Assembly: GCA_040506705.1 (NCBI GenBank)
Contig: JBEVWG010000046.1
Coordinates: 1-64,000 of the forward strand
Source: Thiodiazotropha sp040506705
Lineage (GTDB): Bacteria; Pseudomonadota; Gammaproteobacteria; Chromatiales; Chromatiaceae
Direction: 5' to 3'
DNA length: 64,000 bases
Shown: positions 1-7,889 of the stretch, one piece after another
Position numbering within the stretch: position 1 is the stretch's first letter
Layout of the letters: each line of letters opens with the position of its first letter
Notes under the pieces: model-generated
Database searches by the model: none
What the model saw: the letters and a program-made list of their open reading frames with translations, nothing else
Told to the model about the DNA's origin: nothing
Program-made: the position numbers and the translations under genes

Positions 1-31
1 TTTCCAATATTCTCTACTTGCGCTTGAGTGA

Positions 32-736
32 TCATGCCTCAAGTTCCTGCTCAAAGCGAATACGTTGCTCTGGATCCTGCCCCATCACCTTTGCCAACCA
101 AGGTGATGCATCATCACCGATAACAGTTTGCAGTGATTGTATTTCATCACTGATAGGTCCTGCTTGGGGGTTTTTGATCGGATGCAGACCAGCCCGTACA
201 ACTTTGGCTGCTGCTGGCCCACCAATAGAGCCGACAAAGAGTAACTGACAATCGTCGATCAAACTTACACGATACGCATTTTTATCTTCAACATCTGCAT
301 TTTGGTCGACTGTTCTGATATCGACTAATCGACTTGAATCTGATGAGATCTGATAGATAAGAAATCGACGACATGATCCAAAATGGCCATCCAGCATTTC
401 AGACTTATTGGAAGCGAAAGCAACCCGAATACTGTTCGGCATATCCCCTTCCTGGTACGCCTCTATCTCGGGCAGAGGCTCGCTGACGATACTATTTTCG
501 CCTTTAAGAGATGCTAGTGCTGATTTGATTGCTGCAGTATCACAATCTGCAAATTCACCATCTGCAGCAGACTTAAGATCTTTCACCTTAAGTGACGATA
601 GTTTTTTAGCGGTCGGAGGAAGACCGACGGCATCAGCGAGAACTCGAAGTAAACGAGCTGGATCAGTATCCGGCAACTCTCTTGCAGCCAAACCGATACG
701 TAATGCAATCTCCTCAGAGATGGGTGAAGCGCTCAT
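32..736 (-). CDS. nafY: NafY/NifX-family nitrogenase cofactor-binding protein
   Basis: Probable NafY (gamma protein), which binds FeMo-co and apo-dinitrogenase during maturation. The 234-residue protein has two parts: an N-terminal helical region (about 1-95) typical of NafY, and a C-terminal NifX/NifB-type dinitrogenase cofactor domain (about 100-215) with the family signature DGHFGSCRRF and a following IGGPAAAKVV stretch. Plain NifX proteins lack the N-terminal domain, so NafY is preferred. The ATG is preceded by a TAGGAGTG ribosome-binding site. It is the last gene of the nifHDKT-fdx series visible here, after a 216-bp gap with no clear promoter. nifE/nifN are not in the window and would be expected to the left. 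Confidence 0.85.
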   Translation of the reverse strand: MSASPISEEIALRIGLAARELPDTDPARLLRVLADAVGLPPTAKKLSSLKVKDLKSAADGEFADCDTAAIKSALASLKGENSIVSEPLPEIEAYQEGDMPNSIRVAFASNKSEMLDGHFGSCRRFLIYQISSDSSRLVDIRTVDQNADVEDKNAYRVSLIDDCQLLFVGSIGGPAAAKVVRAGLHPIKNPQAGPISDEIQSLQTVIGDDASPWLAKVMGQDPEQRIRFEQELEA

Positions 737-952
737 ATATCACTCCTAAGTTTCTCGTAGATGTTAAATTTGAACATCCACTTGTTTGATTGCTGTCCAT
801 CGTCCCTGAAGGACTAAACTAAACTGCAAATGACGCTAATCACCACAAACACCAGCAATATTAATGCATATCAGATCCAATACATCCAATAGTTGTATCT
901 GCGATGATTGGCGTACATTTAGCGTCAATTTGTCTCTGAAAACTATTTCTGC

Positions 953-1147
953 TTACACTGGAATGATGCAGTCATCTTCCATGCAGACATCAAGACATTG
1001 AGGAACATCGTGGTCACCATCACACTCAGTACAGGTTTCCTCCTCAATTTTATATACCCCTTTGAATGGCACAATCGACTGAGTCGGACAAACCGGCTCA
1101 CAATCACCACATGCGGTACAAATATCTCTTACTATTTGAAAAGCCAT
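953..1147 (-). CDS. 2[4Fe-4S] ferredoxin, nif-associated
   Basis: Small 64-residue bacterial-type ferredoxin. Motif one is CTACGDCEPVCP (about residues 10-21), and motif two is an expanded CTECDGDHDVPQCLDVC (about 39-55), in which extra residues separate the second and third cysteines as in the FdxN/nif ferredoxin class. It probably carries electrons toward nitrogenase or cofactor assembly. It sits 19 bp after nifT with a TAGGAGA site before the ATG, so it is expressed as part of the nifHDKT transcript or of its attenuated tail. A second ferredoxin of the same class lies after nifB at 17436-17714. Confidence 0.9.
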   Translation of the reverse strand: MAFQIVRDICTACGDCEPVCPTQSIVPFKGVYKIEEETCTECDGDHDVPQCLDVCMEDDCIIPV

Positions 1148-1166
1148 GACAATCTCCTAATTACTA

Positions 1167-1382
1167 CTATTCGGCACGTTTAAAACGTAAAGTTGTAGGA
1201 AAAGATGGAGGTGGGCTGATTGGATCGATGTAATACTTTGTACCATCGGTCAACTCGACCTCTCCGCCCCACTCGGTTTCAGTATCTTTCTCTACTTTCG
1301 CAATCTCATCTTCCTGATCTTTTTTCGCGATGTAGAATAAAAGCGCACCATTATCTTTCACACGTATCATTACATTGGGCAC
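1167..1382 (-). CDS. nifT: NifT/FixU family protein
   Basis: 71-residue NifT, a small conserved protein that follows nifK in most proteobacterial nif operons; its role is not settled. The N-terminus PNVMIR and the FYIAKKDQE segment match the family. That alignment requires a GTG start at 1382; the internal ATG at 1370 would remove the conserved first residues. GAGGTAACC stands upstream of the GTG as a ribosome-binding site. It is separated from nifK by 127 bp carrying a very stable hairpin. Confidence 0.9.
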   Translation of the reverse strand: MPNVMIRVKDNGALLFYIAKKDQEDEIAKVEKDTETEWGGEVELTDGTKYYIDPISPPPSFPTTLRFKRAE

Positions 1383-1434
1383 GGTGGTTACCTCACTTCA
1401 TTTATCAAATAGAGTATTTGAATATCAGTTCAGA

Positions 1435-1470
1435 GTTGAGCGGCGGGTTATCACCCGCCGCCGTTCAACT
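1435..1470 (-). other. Strong GC-rich hairpin between nifK and nifT
   Basis: An inverted repeat of GCGGCGGGT (1440-1448) and ACCCGCCGC (1453-1461) with a 4-base loop, extended by outer GTTGA/TTCAAC pairing. There is no run of T after it on the minus strand. It therefore reads as an attenuator or a 3' stabilising structure for nifHDK mRNA rather than a complete terminator; that role is inference. Confidence 0.7.
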
Positions 1471-1509
1471 CAGAAGGTAACACTCAAAACTCGTGCTACC
1501 CAAGGGGAA

Positions 1510-3081
1510 TTAACGTACCAGGTCGTAGTTGTAGTCAGTGGTACCCATACCGCGAGTCTCTTCGTCAAGACGCTCAAGTACAGAGTTAACCAACATCTTC
1601 AACATATACATAGCACCTTCATAGCCCAGGGTTGTGTCACGATGCATGTGATGGCGATCAAAGATCGGAAAGCCAATGCGAATCAGAGGTACTTCATGCT
1701 CTTTACCCTTGTGCAAAGTATCACGTTGGATGAACTTGCCGTAAGAGTTACCGATCATGAAGTCAGGCTTGTTGGTGAACATCAGTGAACGGAAGTGCCA
1801 CAGATCCTTACCAATGTGAACTTCACTGTTCTGCCCATAGGGAGAATCAGCCAAGATTTTTTCCACTGCCTTTTTCCAACGCTTATTGGCATGATTACAG
1901 AGAACCTGAGTTGGCTCAGCACCCAATTCGAGTAAGAACTTGGTCATACCCATGACGAAGTCAGCATCACCGTAGAGTCCGAACTTCTTACCGTGTAGCC
2001 AAGCATGACTATCGGTCATCATGTCAACCAGAACCCCACGCTCACGAGTCAAAGACTCAGAAATCGGTTTGCCCGTGAGCTCAGAGATTTTCATCAAGAA
2101 AGCGTCAGTAGCTTCCAATCCCATCGGAATCGCAACATCTGAGGCAGGGTGCTTCCAGGTGTTTTTGGTAAATTTACGACTCTTAACTGACTGCCAAGGC
2201 TGCAGGTAGAGTGTATCTATAGCATTCGGTGCATCCTTGACCTCATCGATTGTAGTACCGCCATCATACAGACGGAATTCACCGTCTGCAGGTGTGTCAA
2301 GCACATCTGTAGGATCACACAGCAGGCTATAATCAACATCCATCTCTTCCATCATGCGTTTCATGACACGATAGTTTCCGAGATAGGTCTCGAAGCCAGG
2401 TACAATATTGATTTTACCATTGCTACCAACTTCTTTGTCTTCCATGTAGTTCAGCGTGAAGTAACGCTGAATACCTTCAAACATGTTGTCCCAACCCGTT
2501 GTATGGGAGCCAACAAAACTTGGAGTATGTGCAAATGGTGTTGGAAACTCTTGCTCAATATGCCCCTCTTTCTTGGCATTACCAATGAAAGCATTCAGGT
2601 CATCACCGATAACCTCAGCCATACAAGTGGTAGAGACAGCAATCATCTCTGGCTTGTAGAGTGCTTTAGCATTTTCCAGGCCAGCGAACATATTTTTCTG
2701 TCCACCAAATACTGCCGCGTCTTCAGTCATTGAGTCAGAAACACAAGCTACTGGCTCTTTGAAATGACGATTAAAGTAAGTACGGAAATAGGCTACACAA
2801 CCCTGTGAACCATGCACATAAGGCAGAGTCTTTTCGAAACCCAGAGCGCAAAGTACTGCGCCAAGAGGTTGGCAGGCTTTGGCCGGGTTAACAGTCAGGG
2901 CAGAACGGTTGAAGTTCAGCTCTTTATACTCTTCAGTGGTTGTCCACTGGAAAACCTCCTGAATTTTTTCATCAGGGTGTTTCTCTTCGAAATTTTCCTG
3001 TTTGTTTTTCAGTGTCTCAATGTATTCGTCAGTACGAAACAAGGGATAACTGGGTTTGATGTCATCGACAACTTGGCTCAT
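1510..3081 (-). CDS. nifK: Nitrogenase MoFe protein beta chain
   Basis: Beta subunit of the molybdenum-iron protein (dinitrogenase), which forms the P-cluster interface with NifD in the alpha2-beta2 tetramer. At 523 residues it is of normal length. Visible signatures are NPAKACQPLGAV, the P-cluster region HGSQGCVAYF and STTCMAEVIGDD, and the C-terminal RIGFPIFDRHHMHR segment. The ATG is preceded by TAGGAGAAATATC. It lies downstream of nifD with a 111-bp spacer containing an imperfect hairpin and a leader motif shared with nifD. Confidence 0.98.
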   Translation of the reverse strand: MSQVVDDIKPSYPLFRTDEYIETLKNKQENFEEKHPDEKIQEVFQWTTTEEYKELNFNRSALTVNPAKACQPLGAVLCALGFEKTLPYVHGSQGCVAYFRTYFNRHFKEPVACVSDSMTEDAAVFGGQKNMFAGLENAKALYKPEMIAVSTTCMAEVIGDDLNAFIGNAKKEGHIEQEFPTPFAHTPSFVGSHTTGWDNMFEGIQRYFTLNYMEDKEVGSNGKINIVPGFETYLGNYRVMKRMMEEMDVDYSLLCDPTDVLDTPADGEFRLYDGGTTIDEVKDAPNAIDTLYLQPWQSVKSRKFTKNTWKHPASDVAIPMGLEATDAFLMKISELTGKPISESLTRERGVLVDMMTDSHAWLHGKKFGLYGDADFVMGMTKFLLELGAEPTQVLCNHANKRWKKAVEKILADSPYGQNSEVHIGKDLWHFRSLMFTNKPDFMIGNSYGKFIQRDTLHKGKEHEVPLIRIGFPIFDRHHMHRDTTLGYEGAMYMLKMLVNSVLERLDEETRGMGTTDYNYDLVR

Positions 3082-3099
3082 GATATTTCTCCTACCGCG

Positions 3100-3113
3100 C
3101 CACTAATCTGTGG
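3100..3113 (-). repeat. Leader motif upstream of nifK, copy 1
   Basis: On the minus strand this reads CCACAGATTAGTGG, able to fold as a 4-bp stem with a 6-base loop, 19 bases ahead of the nifK start and just before its ribosome-binding site. Thirteen bases of it recur ahead of nifD at 4696-4708. Confidence 0.6.
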
Positions 3114-3152
3114 ACAAGCGGTTGGTTAAGTTTGAATCTGGTTGTTCATTTC

Positions 3153-3181
3153 CGGTGATCGATTTAATCAACCGACCACCG
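3153..3181 (-). other. Hairpin in the nifD-nifK spacer
   Basis: CGGTGATCG (3153-3161) pairs with CGACCACCG (3173-3181), nine base pairs with one mismatch or wobble, starting 12 bases past the nifD stop. No T-run follows. It probably protects the upstream mRNA or modulates readthrough into nifK. Confidence 0.5.
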
Positions 3182-3192
3182 AAAGTCTTCCG

Positions 3193-4674
3193 TTAAGCAC
3201 CAGCCGCAGCGGCTTCGGCCTCATCTTCACCCTTCAACCAGGGTGCCTGGATTTTATTCCAGCATGGATTGTTCAAAGTCATGTCCATGTCACGTGCGAA
3301 AATGGCGAAACCATCATAGCCGTGGTAAGGACCTGAATAATCCCATGAGTGCATCTGACGGAAAGGGATACCCATCTTCTGGAATATATATTTTTCCTTG
3401 ATGCCAGAACCAATCAGGTCAGGTTTGACCTTCTTGACAAATTCTTCAAACTCGTAACCGGTAACATCATCATAAATCAGGGTAGCATTGCCCATCTCTT
3501 TGATTGTGCGGTCGTAGTCGTCGTTATGAGCAAACTCATAACCTGTACCGACAACTTCCATACCCAGGTCCTCATAAGCACCGATAATGTGACGAGGACG
3601 CAGACCACCAACGTAGAGCATGACTCTCTTACCTTCGAGACGTGGGCGATACTTAGCGATTACCGCTTCATATTCAGCCTTGTACTTCTCAATGACTTTC
3701 TCAGTATTGGCCTGGATAGTCTCATCGAAGAAACCAGCAATCTTACGCAGGGACTCCTCGATCTTAGTAGGACCGAAGAAGTTGTATTCCATCCAAGGAA
3801 TACCATATTTCTCTTCCATGTGGCGAGAGATATAGTTCATGGAACGATAGCAGTGAAGCAGATTCAGCTTAGCCTTTGGAGTATTCTCCATCTCAGCCAG
3901 GGTGCCGTCTCCAGACCACTGTGCGATAACACGCAGACCCATCTCTTCCAACAGAGTACGCGAAGACCAGGCATCACCACCGATGTTGTAGTCACCAATA
4001 ATGGTTACATCGTAGTCTGTACCTTCAAAGCTGTTATCTCCATCACGATTATGAAGCACCCAATCACGAACTGCATCGTTAGCAATGTGATGACCTAAAG
4101 ATTGGGAAACACCACGAAAACCTTCACAACGAACAGGAACAACTGGCTTCTCGATCTCAGCCGTGGTTTTCTTGGCTACGGCTTCGATGTCATCACCAAT
4201 CAGACCGATTGGACACTCAGACTGAACAGTAATACCTTTGTTCAGTGGGAACAGCTGTTCAATCTCAGTCATGATCGTGGACAACTTCTTGTCGCCGCCG
4301 AAGACGATATCCTTTTCCTGGAAATCAGAGGTGAAGTTCATGGTACCGAAAGTATTGATACCAGTTGTACCTACATAGTAGTTACGACGTCCAGCACGTG
4401 AGTACTGTCCACAACCAACAGGTCCATGAGAAATATGGATCATGTCCTTGATTGGTCCCCAAACCACACCTTTAGAACCAGCGTAGGCACAACCACGAAT
4501 GGTCATCACACCTGGTAGTGATTTACGGTTAGAGGTTATGCACTTTTTAGACTGCTCTACATCTTGGTCATTGACCGTAAGATGCTTCGCACGGTCCTTT
4601 TTGGCGTTTTCTGGATAGACTTCAAGCACCTCTTGGATGAGGGCCTCTGTCTCTTCGCGTGTCAAATCTGACAT
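3193..4674 (-). CDS. nifD: Nitrogenase MoFe protein alpha chain
   Basis: Alpha subunit of the MoFe protein, which carries FeMo-co, the site of N2 reduction. The 493 residues include the P-cluster ligands in RGCAYAGSKG, GPVGCGQYS and ECPIGLIGDD, the FeMo-co cysteine in LLHCYRSM, and the cofactor histidine region MHSWDYSGPYHGYDGF. The start was set at the ATG at 4674 (MSDLTREE) because a GAAGGAGA ribosome-binding site lies just upstream; the longer frame from 4689 would overlap that site. The spacing from nifH contains a strong stem-loop. Confidence 0.98.
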   Translation of the reverse strand: MSDLTREETEALIQEVLEVYPENAKKDRAKHLTVNDQDVEQSKKCITSNRKSLPGVMTIRGCAYAGSKGVVWGPIKDMIHISHGPVGCGQYSRAGRRNYYVGTTGINTFGTMNFTSDFQEKDIVFGGDKKLSTIMTEIEQLFPLNKGITVQSECPIGLIGDDIEAVAKKTTAEIEKPVVPVRCEGFRGVSQSLGHHIANDAVRDWVLHNRDGDNSFEGTDYDVTIIGDYNIGGDAWSSRTLLEEMGLRVIAQWSGDGTLAEMENTPKAKLNLLHCYRSMNYISRHMEEKYGIPWMEYNFFGPTKIEESLRKIAGFFDETIQANTEKVIEKYKAEYEAVIAKYRPRLEGKRVMLYVGGLRPRHIIGAYEDLGMEVVGTGYEFAHNDDYDRTIKEMGNATLIYDDVTGYEFEEFVKKVKPDLIGSGIKEKYIFQKMGIPFRQMHSWDYSGPYHGYDGFAIFARDMDMTLNNPCWNKIQAPWLKGEDEAEAAAAGA

Positions 4675-4695
4675 AAAATTCTCCTTCACCTGCCA

Positions 4696-4708
4696 CCACT
4701 AATCTGTG
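4696..4708 (-). repeat. Leader motif upstream of nifD, copy 2
   Basis: Reads CACAGATTAGTGG on the minus strand, 22 bases ahead of the nifD ATG, identical over 13 bases to the copy ahead of nifK. Its position before both MoFe-protein genes suggests a shared mRNA leader element or a relic of the nifD/nifK duplication; both are inference. Confidence 0.55.
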
Positions 4709-4742
4709 AATACACAGGCTATGAAAAAATGATCGATTGATA

Positions 4743-4760
4743 CCGACCCCAAAGGGTCGG
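4743..4760 (-). other. Stem-loop between nifH and nifD
   Basis: CCGACCC (4743-4749) pairs perfectly with GGGTCGG (4754-4760) over a 4-base loop, 16 bases past the nifH stop. On the minus strand it is followed after 14 bases by a run of six T. Such nifH-nifD hairpins are known to stabilise nifH mRNA or cause partial termination, raising NifH over NifDK. Confidence 0.7.
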
Positions 4761-4776
4761 CGCAAAACCCTATGGC

Positions 4777-5652
4777 TTATGATTCTGCAGAAGCAGTCTG
4801 GCCGACGATACTCTCGTCCTCTTCGTCCATCAGACCAAAGTCCATCAACAGATCTTCCAGGGCATCCATGGTGATTGGGGTTGGGATAACCATAAACTTG
4901 TTGTCGATGATCTTCTGAGCAAGATCGCGGTACTCCTGGGCCTGCTTGGCAGTAGGATCGTACTCGATAACGGTCATACGACGAATCTCAGCACGCTGCA
5001 CCACGTTGTCACGAGGAACGAAGTGAATCATCTGAGTACCGAGCTGACGAGCCAGTTCCATGATCAGTTCGTCTTCACGAGCTGTGTTACGGCTGTTACA
5101 GATCAGGCCTGCCAGACGTACGCCACCAGAGTTGGCGTATTTCACGATACCTTTAGAGATGTTGTTGGCAGCGTACATAGCCATCATCTCACCAGAGCAT
5201 ACGATGTAGATTTCCTGAGCCTTGTTCTCACGAATAGGCATAGCGAAACCACCACATACCACGTCGCCGAGTACGTCGTAGAATACGAAATCGAGGTCTT
5301 CTTCGTAAGCGCCTTCCTCTTCGAGGAAGTTGATAGCGGTGATTACACCACGACCAGCACAACCAACACCTGGCTCAGGGCCACCAGACTCAACACACTT
5401 GATGTCGCCATAACCGGTTTTCAGTACATCTTCCAGCTCCAGGTCCTCAACTGTACCTGCTTCCGCTGCCATCTCCATGATGGTGTTCTGCGCTTTAGAG
5501 TGCAGAATCAGGCGGGTGGAATCCGCTTTGGGATCGCAACCGACGATCATGACTTTCTTACCTAGCTCAGCTAAACCTGCGACCAGATTCTGGGTCGTGG
5601 TAGACTTGCCGATGCCGCCTTTACCGTAGATTGCACATTGACGCAGTGCCAT
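4777..5652 (-). CDS. nifH: Nitrogenase iron protein (dinitrogenase reductase)
   Basis: Homodimeric ATP-dependent electron donor to the MoFe protein, also needed for FeMo-co maturation. The 291-residue protein shows the P-loop GKGGIGKS at residues 10-17, the 4Fe-4S ligands Cys98 (GVGCAGRG) and Cys133 (VVCGGFAMP), and Arg101, the residue ADP-ribosylated by DraT in organisms with that switch. The ATG at 5652 follows AAGGAG. It is the first gene of the nifHDKT-fdx operon, behind a sigma-54 promoter (5726-5740) and a NifA box (5838-5853). draT is divergent on the other side, which makes Arg101 modification likely here. Confidence 0.99.
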   Translation of the reverse strand: MALRQCAIYGKGGIGKSTTTQNLVAGLAELGKKVMIVGCDPKADSTRLILHSKAQNTIMEMAAEAGTVEDLELEDVLKTGYGDIKCVESGGPEPGVGCAGRGVITAINFLEEEGAYEEDLDFVFYDVLGDVVCGGFAMPIRENKAQEIYIVCSGEMMAMYAANNISKGIVKYANSGGVRLAGLICNSRNTAREDELIMELARQLGTQMIHFVPRDNVVQRAEIRRMTVIEYDPTAKQAQEYRDLAQKIIDNKFMVIPTPITMDALEDLLMDFGLMDEEDESIVGQTASAES

Positions 5653-5725
5653 GTTGGATCTCCTTACTATTGTTGAATCAGTAGTGACTAATGTCGTTTG
5701 TGGTCACGTGGACGACTAGAGATTT

Positions 5726-5740
5726 GCAATCGGCGTGCCA
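5726..5740 (-). promoter_or_regulatory. Sigma-54 (RpoN) promoter of nifH
   Basis: On the minus strand the 15-mer TGGCACGCCGATTGC matches the -24/-12 consensus (TGGCAC, N5, TTGC) at every fixed base. It lies 74 bases upstream of the nifH ATG, leaving room for a leader of about 60 bases. Confidence 0.93.
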
Positions 5741-5837
5741 AAAAATCAAAATATGCATAACATATTGATTTTTATATTATTATTAGTATTATACCGCTCT
5801 ACAATTGAGGTCAGGTTCACGACAAACACCCAGCAAA

Positions 5838-5853
5838 TGTATGGATGAAAACA
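5838..5853. promoter_or_regulatory. NifA upstream activator sequence for nifH
   Basis: TGT-N10-ACA palindrome, 97 bases upstream of the nifH -24 element, the usual enhancer position. It overlaps the first codons assigned to draT, so NifA binding could also affect draT transcription, or the draT start may lie elsewhere. Confidence 0.8.
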
Positions 5854-6683
5854 AACAATCGGTGTCACAGCGTACATCTCTACCCGCTTTTGCACGTCTA
5901 CCAATCAATAGATGCAGCCTTCCCGCTGTAATCCTTGGTAGCCTTACCTTCCAGGAGCATCCTGTGAAGATCATGCTTGATGGAGTTACCGAACTTCATG
6001 CTGATCTTTTTAATCATCTTGATCATGTTCACGCCGATCAGCGTGCAATCCACTTCATGGAGTACATGCGTTGCTGTTTTCTGCTCGACAATTTGGATGA
6101 AGCTGGTTTTGATGCGCAACGCGCCCGCCACAAACGAGAGAAAGCCGATTACCTGCGCATCCTGCGTGGCTGGATGTTTGATCCTGATGGTAAGGAGGCT
6201 GCTGTTTTGAAAAGTTGGGTAGAGTCCCGTTTCGGGTTGCTGCCAATAAACCACCGGGGGCCACTTGGGGATTACTCCTCAGAACACTATCATCGATATC
6301 TTAGTGATCGTGCTCAAGGCCTATATAACACCAATGGTCTGGAAGCTCAGCTTGATCTGCTCTATACCTATTGCCAATATGAAATCGAACAGATTCATTC
6401 GACCACATCTCACCTGAAACTCTATAGAGGTATCAATCACATCAAGGAGCATGAAATCCTGCATCAGATAAGCAAACAGGAATGCATACTATTACTGAAC
6501 AATCTCAACTCATTTACTAATGATCGAGAGCGTGCCGATGAATTTGGTGATTACATACTGCAAGCACAAATTCCCTTTGTGAAATTGCTTTACTTTCCCG
6601 GTTTACTTCCCGATAGCTTGAGAGGTGAAAATGAATATCTGGTTATTGGTGGCGTATCTAGAGTAAAAATCAGTATTTTATAG
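5841..6683 (+). CDS. draT: NAD+--dinitrogenase-reductase ADP-ribosyltransferase
   Basis: DraT transfers ADP-ribose from NAD+ to Arg101 of NifH, switching nitrogenase off in response to ammonium or energy loss; DraG reverses this. The protein has the DraT family hallmarks: an N-terminal LPINRCSLPAVILGS segment near residue 20, a WVESRFGLLP segment in the middle, and a C-terminal FPGLLPDSLRGENEYLVIGG. Length is 280 residues from the ATG at 5841, typical of the family. No convincing ribosome-binding site is visible, and a longer frame starts at 5805, so the start is uncertain. It is transcribed away from nifH, while its partner draG is 6.5 kb away at the end of the nifB operon. Confidence 0.92.
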   Translation: MDENKQSVSQRTSLPAFARLPINRCSLPAVILGSLTFQEHPVKIMLDGVTELHADLFNHLDHVHADQRAIHFMEYMRCCFLLDNLDEAGFDAQRARHKREKADYLRILRGWMFDPDGKEAAVLKSWVESRFGLLPINHRGPLGDYSSEHYHRYLSDRAQGLYNTNGLEAQLDLLYTYCQYEIEQIHSTTSHLKLYRGINHIKEHEILHQISKQECILLLNNLNSFTNDRERADEFGDYILQAQIPFVKLLYFPGLLPDSLRGENEYLVIGGVSRVKISIL

Positions 6684-6806
6684 TGCATTTCGAAAATGAA
6701 CCGCTAAAAGCAATGGATTCATAGACTGTACAGCTCGCACACAATGGTTCTTTATATATAGAACTGTATCTGTTTACTCTCTATCAATAAACCGATGCTC
6801 TTAGCT

Positions 6807-7169
6807 TCAGACACCGTAAAGAGAGTCACGCAAGTAGCTTTTGAAGTGTTTCATAACCGGCTTGGGTATTGTCTTCTCTGCAAAAAGCCTTAATTCATGG
6901 ATCTGTTCCTGTGAGATCAATGAATCAGCATGCAATGCTGAATCGATCTCCTGGTGTATGGATGGATCAAACAACAATCCCTTCCGTTCCTTAATTACAG
7001 TATAAATAGCTACCACAGCCATTTGTTCTTCGGGACCCATTTTACATTTATTGTCGAGTATCTTAAGCATGACTGCCGTGACACAATCGATTTGCAATGG
7101 GTCAAGTGGTGCGGTTTCCGCCCATAAGGCAGCGGGATGCGGGGCTTCGATGGCTGTCTGAAGTTTCAT
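6807..7169 (-). CDS. Uncharacterised nif-region protein
   Basis: Family not recognised. A 120-residue soluble, mostly helical and slightly acidic protein, with no signal peptide, membrane segment or cysteine cluster (only two Cys). Start set at the ATG at 7169 (MKLQTAIE), which is preceded by GGTAGAAG; a TTG seven codons upstream gives the longer frame. It lies 38 bp after the DUF3144 gene on the same strand, so the two are probably co-transcribed. The position between draT and the SIR2-like operon suggests a nitrogen-fixation accessory role, but nothing in the sequence shows one. Confidence 0.7.
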   Translation of the reverse strand: MKLQTAIEAPHPAALWAETAPLDPLQIDCVTAVMLKILDNKCKMGPEEQMAVVAIYTVIKERKGLLFDPSIHQEIDSALHADSLISQEQIHELRLFAEKTIPKPVMKHFKSYLRDSLYGV

Positions 7170-7207
7170 ATCTTCTACCCGGTCAAACAATGCGAATTAA
7201 CAATCGG

Positions 7208-7456
7208 TTACTCACCAGGTGTGGAAAAATCGTGCATACACTCCATCAACATCTTCCTGTATTGATCGCAATAGTAATCTACTGCTGCTTGCTGATTTTC
7301 CGAGGCACCGTCAGACTCAAAAAAGAAGTTAGTATTATACCATGCTGCGGCATACATAAATGCAGCGCTGAGGAACGGCATCGCCCACTCCTCGCTTAAA
7401 TCGTTAGCAAGGTGGATGAATTCATCTGCAACTTCGCGAAAATCTGATTCCTGCAT
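7208..7456 (-). CDS. DUF3144-like protein
   Basis: 82-residue protein resembling the small DUF3144 family: an N-terminal FREVADEFIHLANDLSEEW helix, a central SAAFMYAAAWYN, and a C-terminal AVDYYCDQYRKMLMECMHDF. The family has no established function. It is the first gene of a two-gene leftward unit. The 433-bp gap to the divergent SIR2-like gene holds a NifA-type box at 7598-7613 and only a degenerate sigma-54-like site for this strand (7499-7513), so its regulation is unclear. Confidence 0.75.
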   Translation of the reverse strand: MQESDFREVADEFIHLANDLSEEWAMPFLSAAFMYAAAWYNTNFFFESDGASENQQAAVDYYCDQYRKMLMECMHDFSTPGE

Positions 7457-7597
7457 TGAAATGACACTCTCATTTGATTAATTACATTTCAATCAACTAC
7501 ACATTTCGTGCCAAGTCTATTTTTTCATGGAATCAGCGATCTAAATGGGTTTAATCACGATTTCTCAGACATAGCCTCTGATTGATGTTCTGAAATT

Positions 7598-7613
7598 TGT
7601 AGCAAAACCTACA
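7598..7613. promoter_or_regulatory. NifA-type upstream activator sequence
   Basis: TGT-N10-ACA; read on the minus strand it also carries the T of the fuller TGT-N4-T-N5-ACA consensus. It lies 221 bases before the sigma-54 promoter at 7835, farther than usual but within reach if DNA is looped, and 142 bases from the divergent DUF3144 start. Confidence 0.6.
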
Positions 7614-7834
7614 ACTGCTATCGAAAGTGATTTTCTGATTGTAATGGAAACAGCTTATAAGAGATTCTTATAAATAGTTTACGAATCTACTTTCAGATTT
7701 TTCAAATCTAAAATATCAAATACATTTATCTTTACTATTAATGACTTAATGATTTGTCTTAAGTAATTACTTATCATCTGTTTTCATATAGATTCCTCAC
7801 GCATTTTCAACAATATGTACTTTTCAATAATGTT

Positions 7835-7849
7835 TGGCCTGCGTCTTGC
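7835..7849 (+). promoter_or_regulatory. Sigma-54 promoter of the SIR2-like/hemerythrin operon
   Basis: TGGCCTGCGTCTTGC keeps TGGC at -24 and TTGC at -12 with exact spacing. It is 40 bases upstream of the ATG at 7890, which supports that start over the longer frame from 7815, since the latter would begin upstream of the promoter. Confidence 0.85.
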
Positions 7850-7889
7850 AGAATGTCTATGGATACTTAATATTATTTGGGGGAACAGC

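Noticed and set aside
3349..4098. 249-codon frame antisense to nifD
   Set aside because: Lies entirely within the conserved nifD coding region and has no recognisable protein features.
5023..5565. 180-codon frame antisense to nifH
   Set aside because: Shadow of the highly conserved nifH sequence.
7499..7513. Sigma-54-like site for the DUF3144 gene
   Set aside because: The minus strand reads TGGCACGAAATGTGT: perfect -24 part but GTGT at -12, lacking the essential GC.
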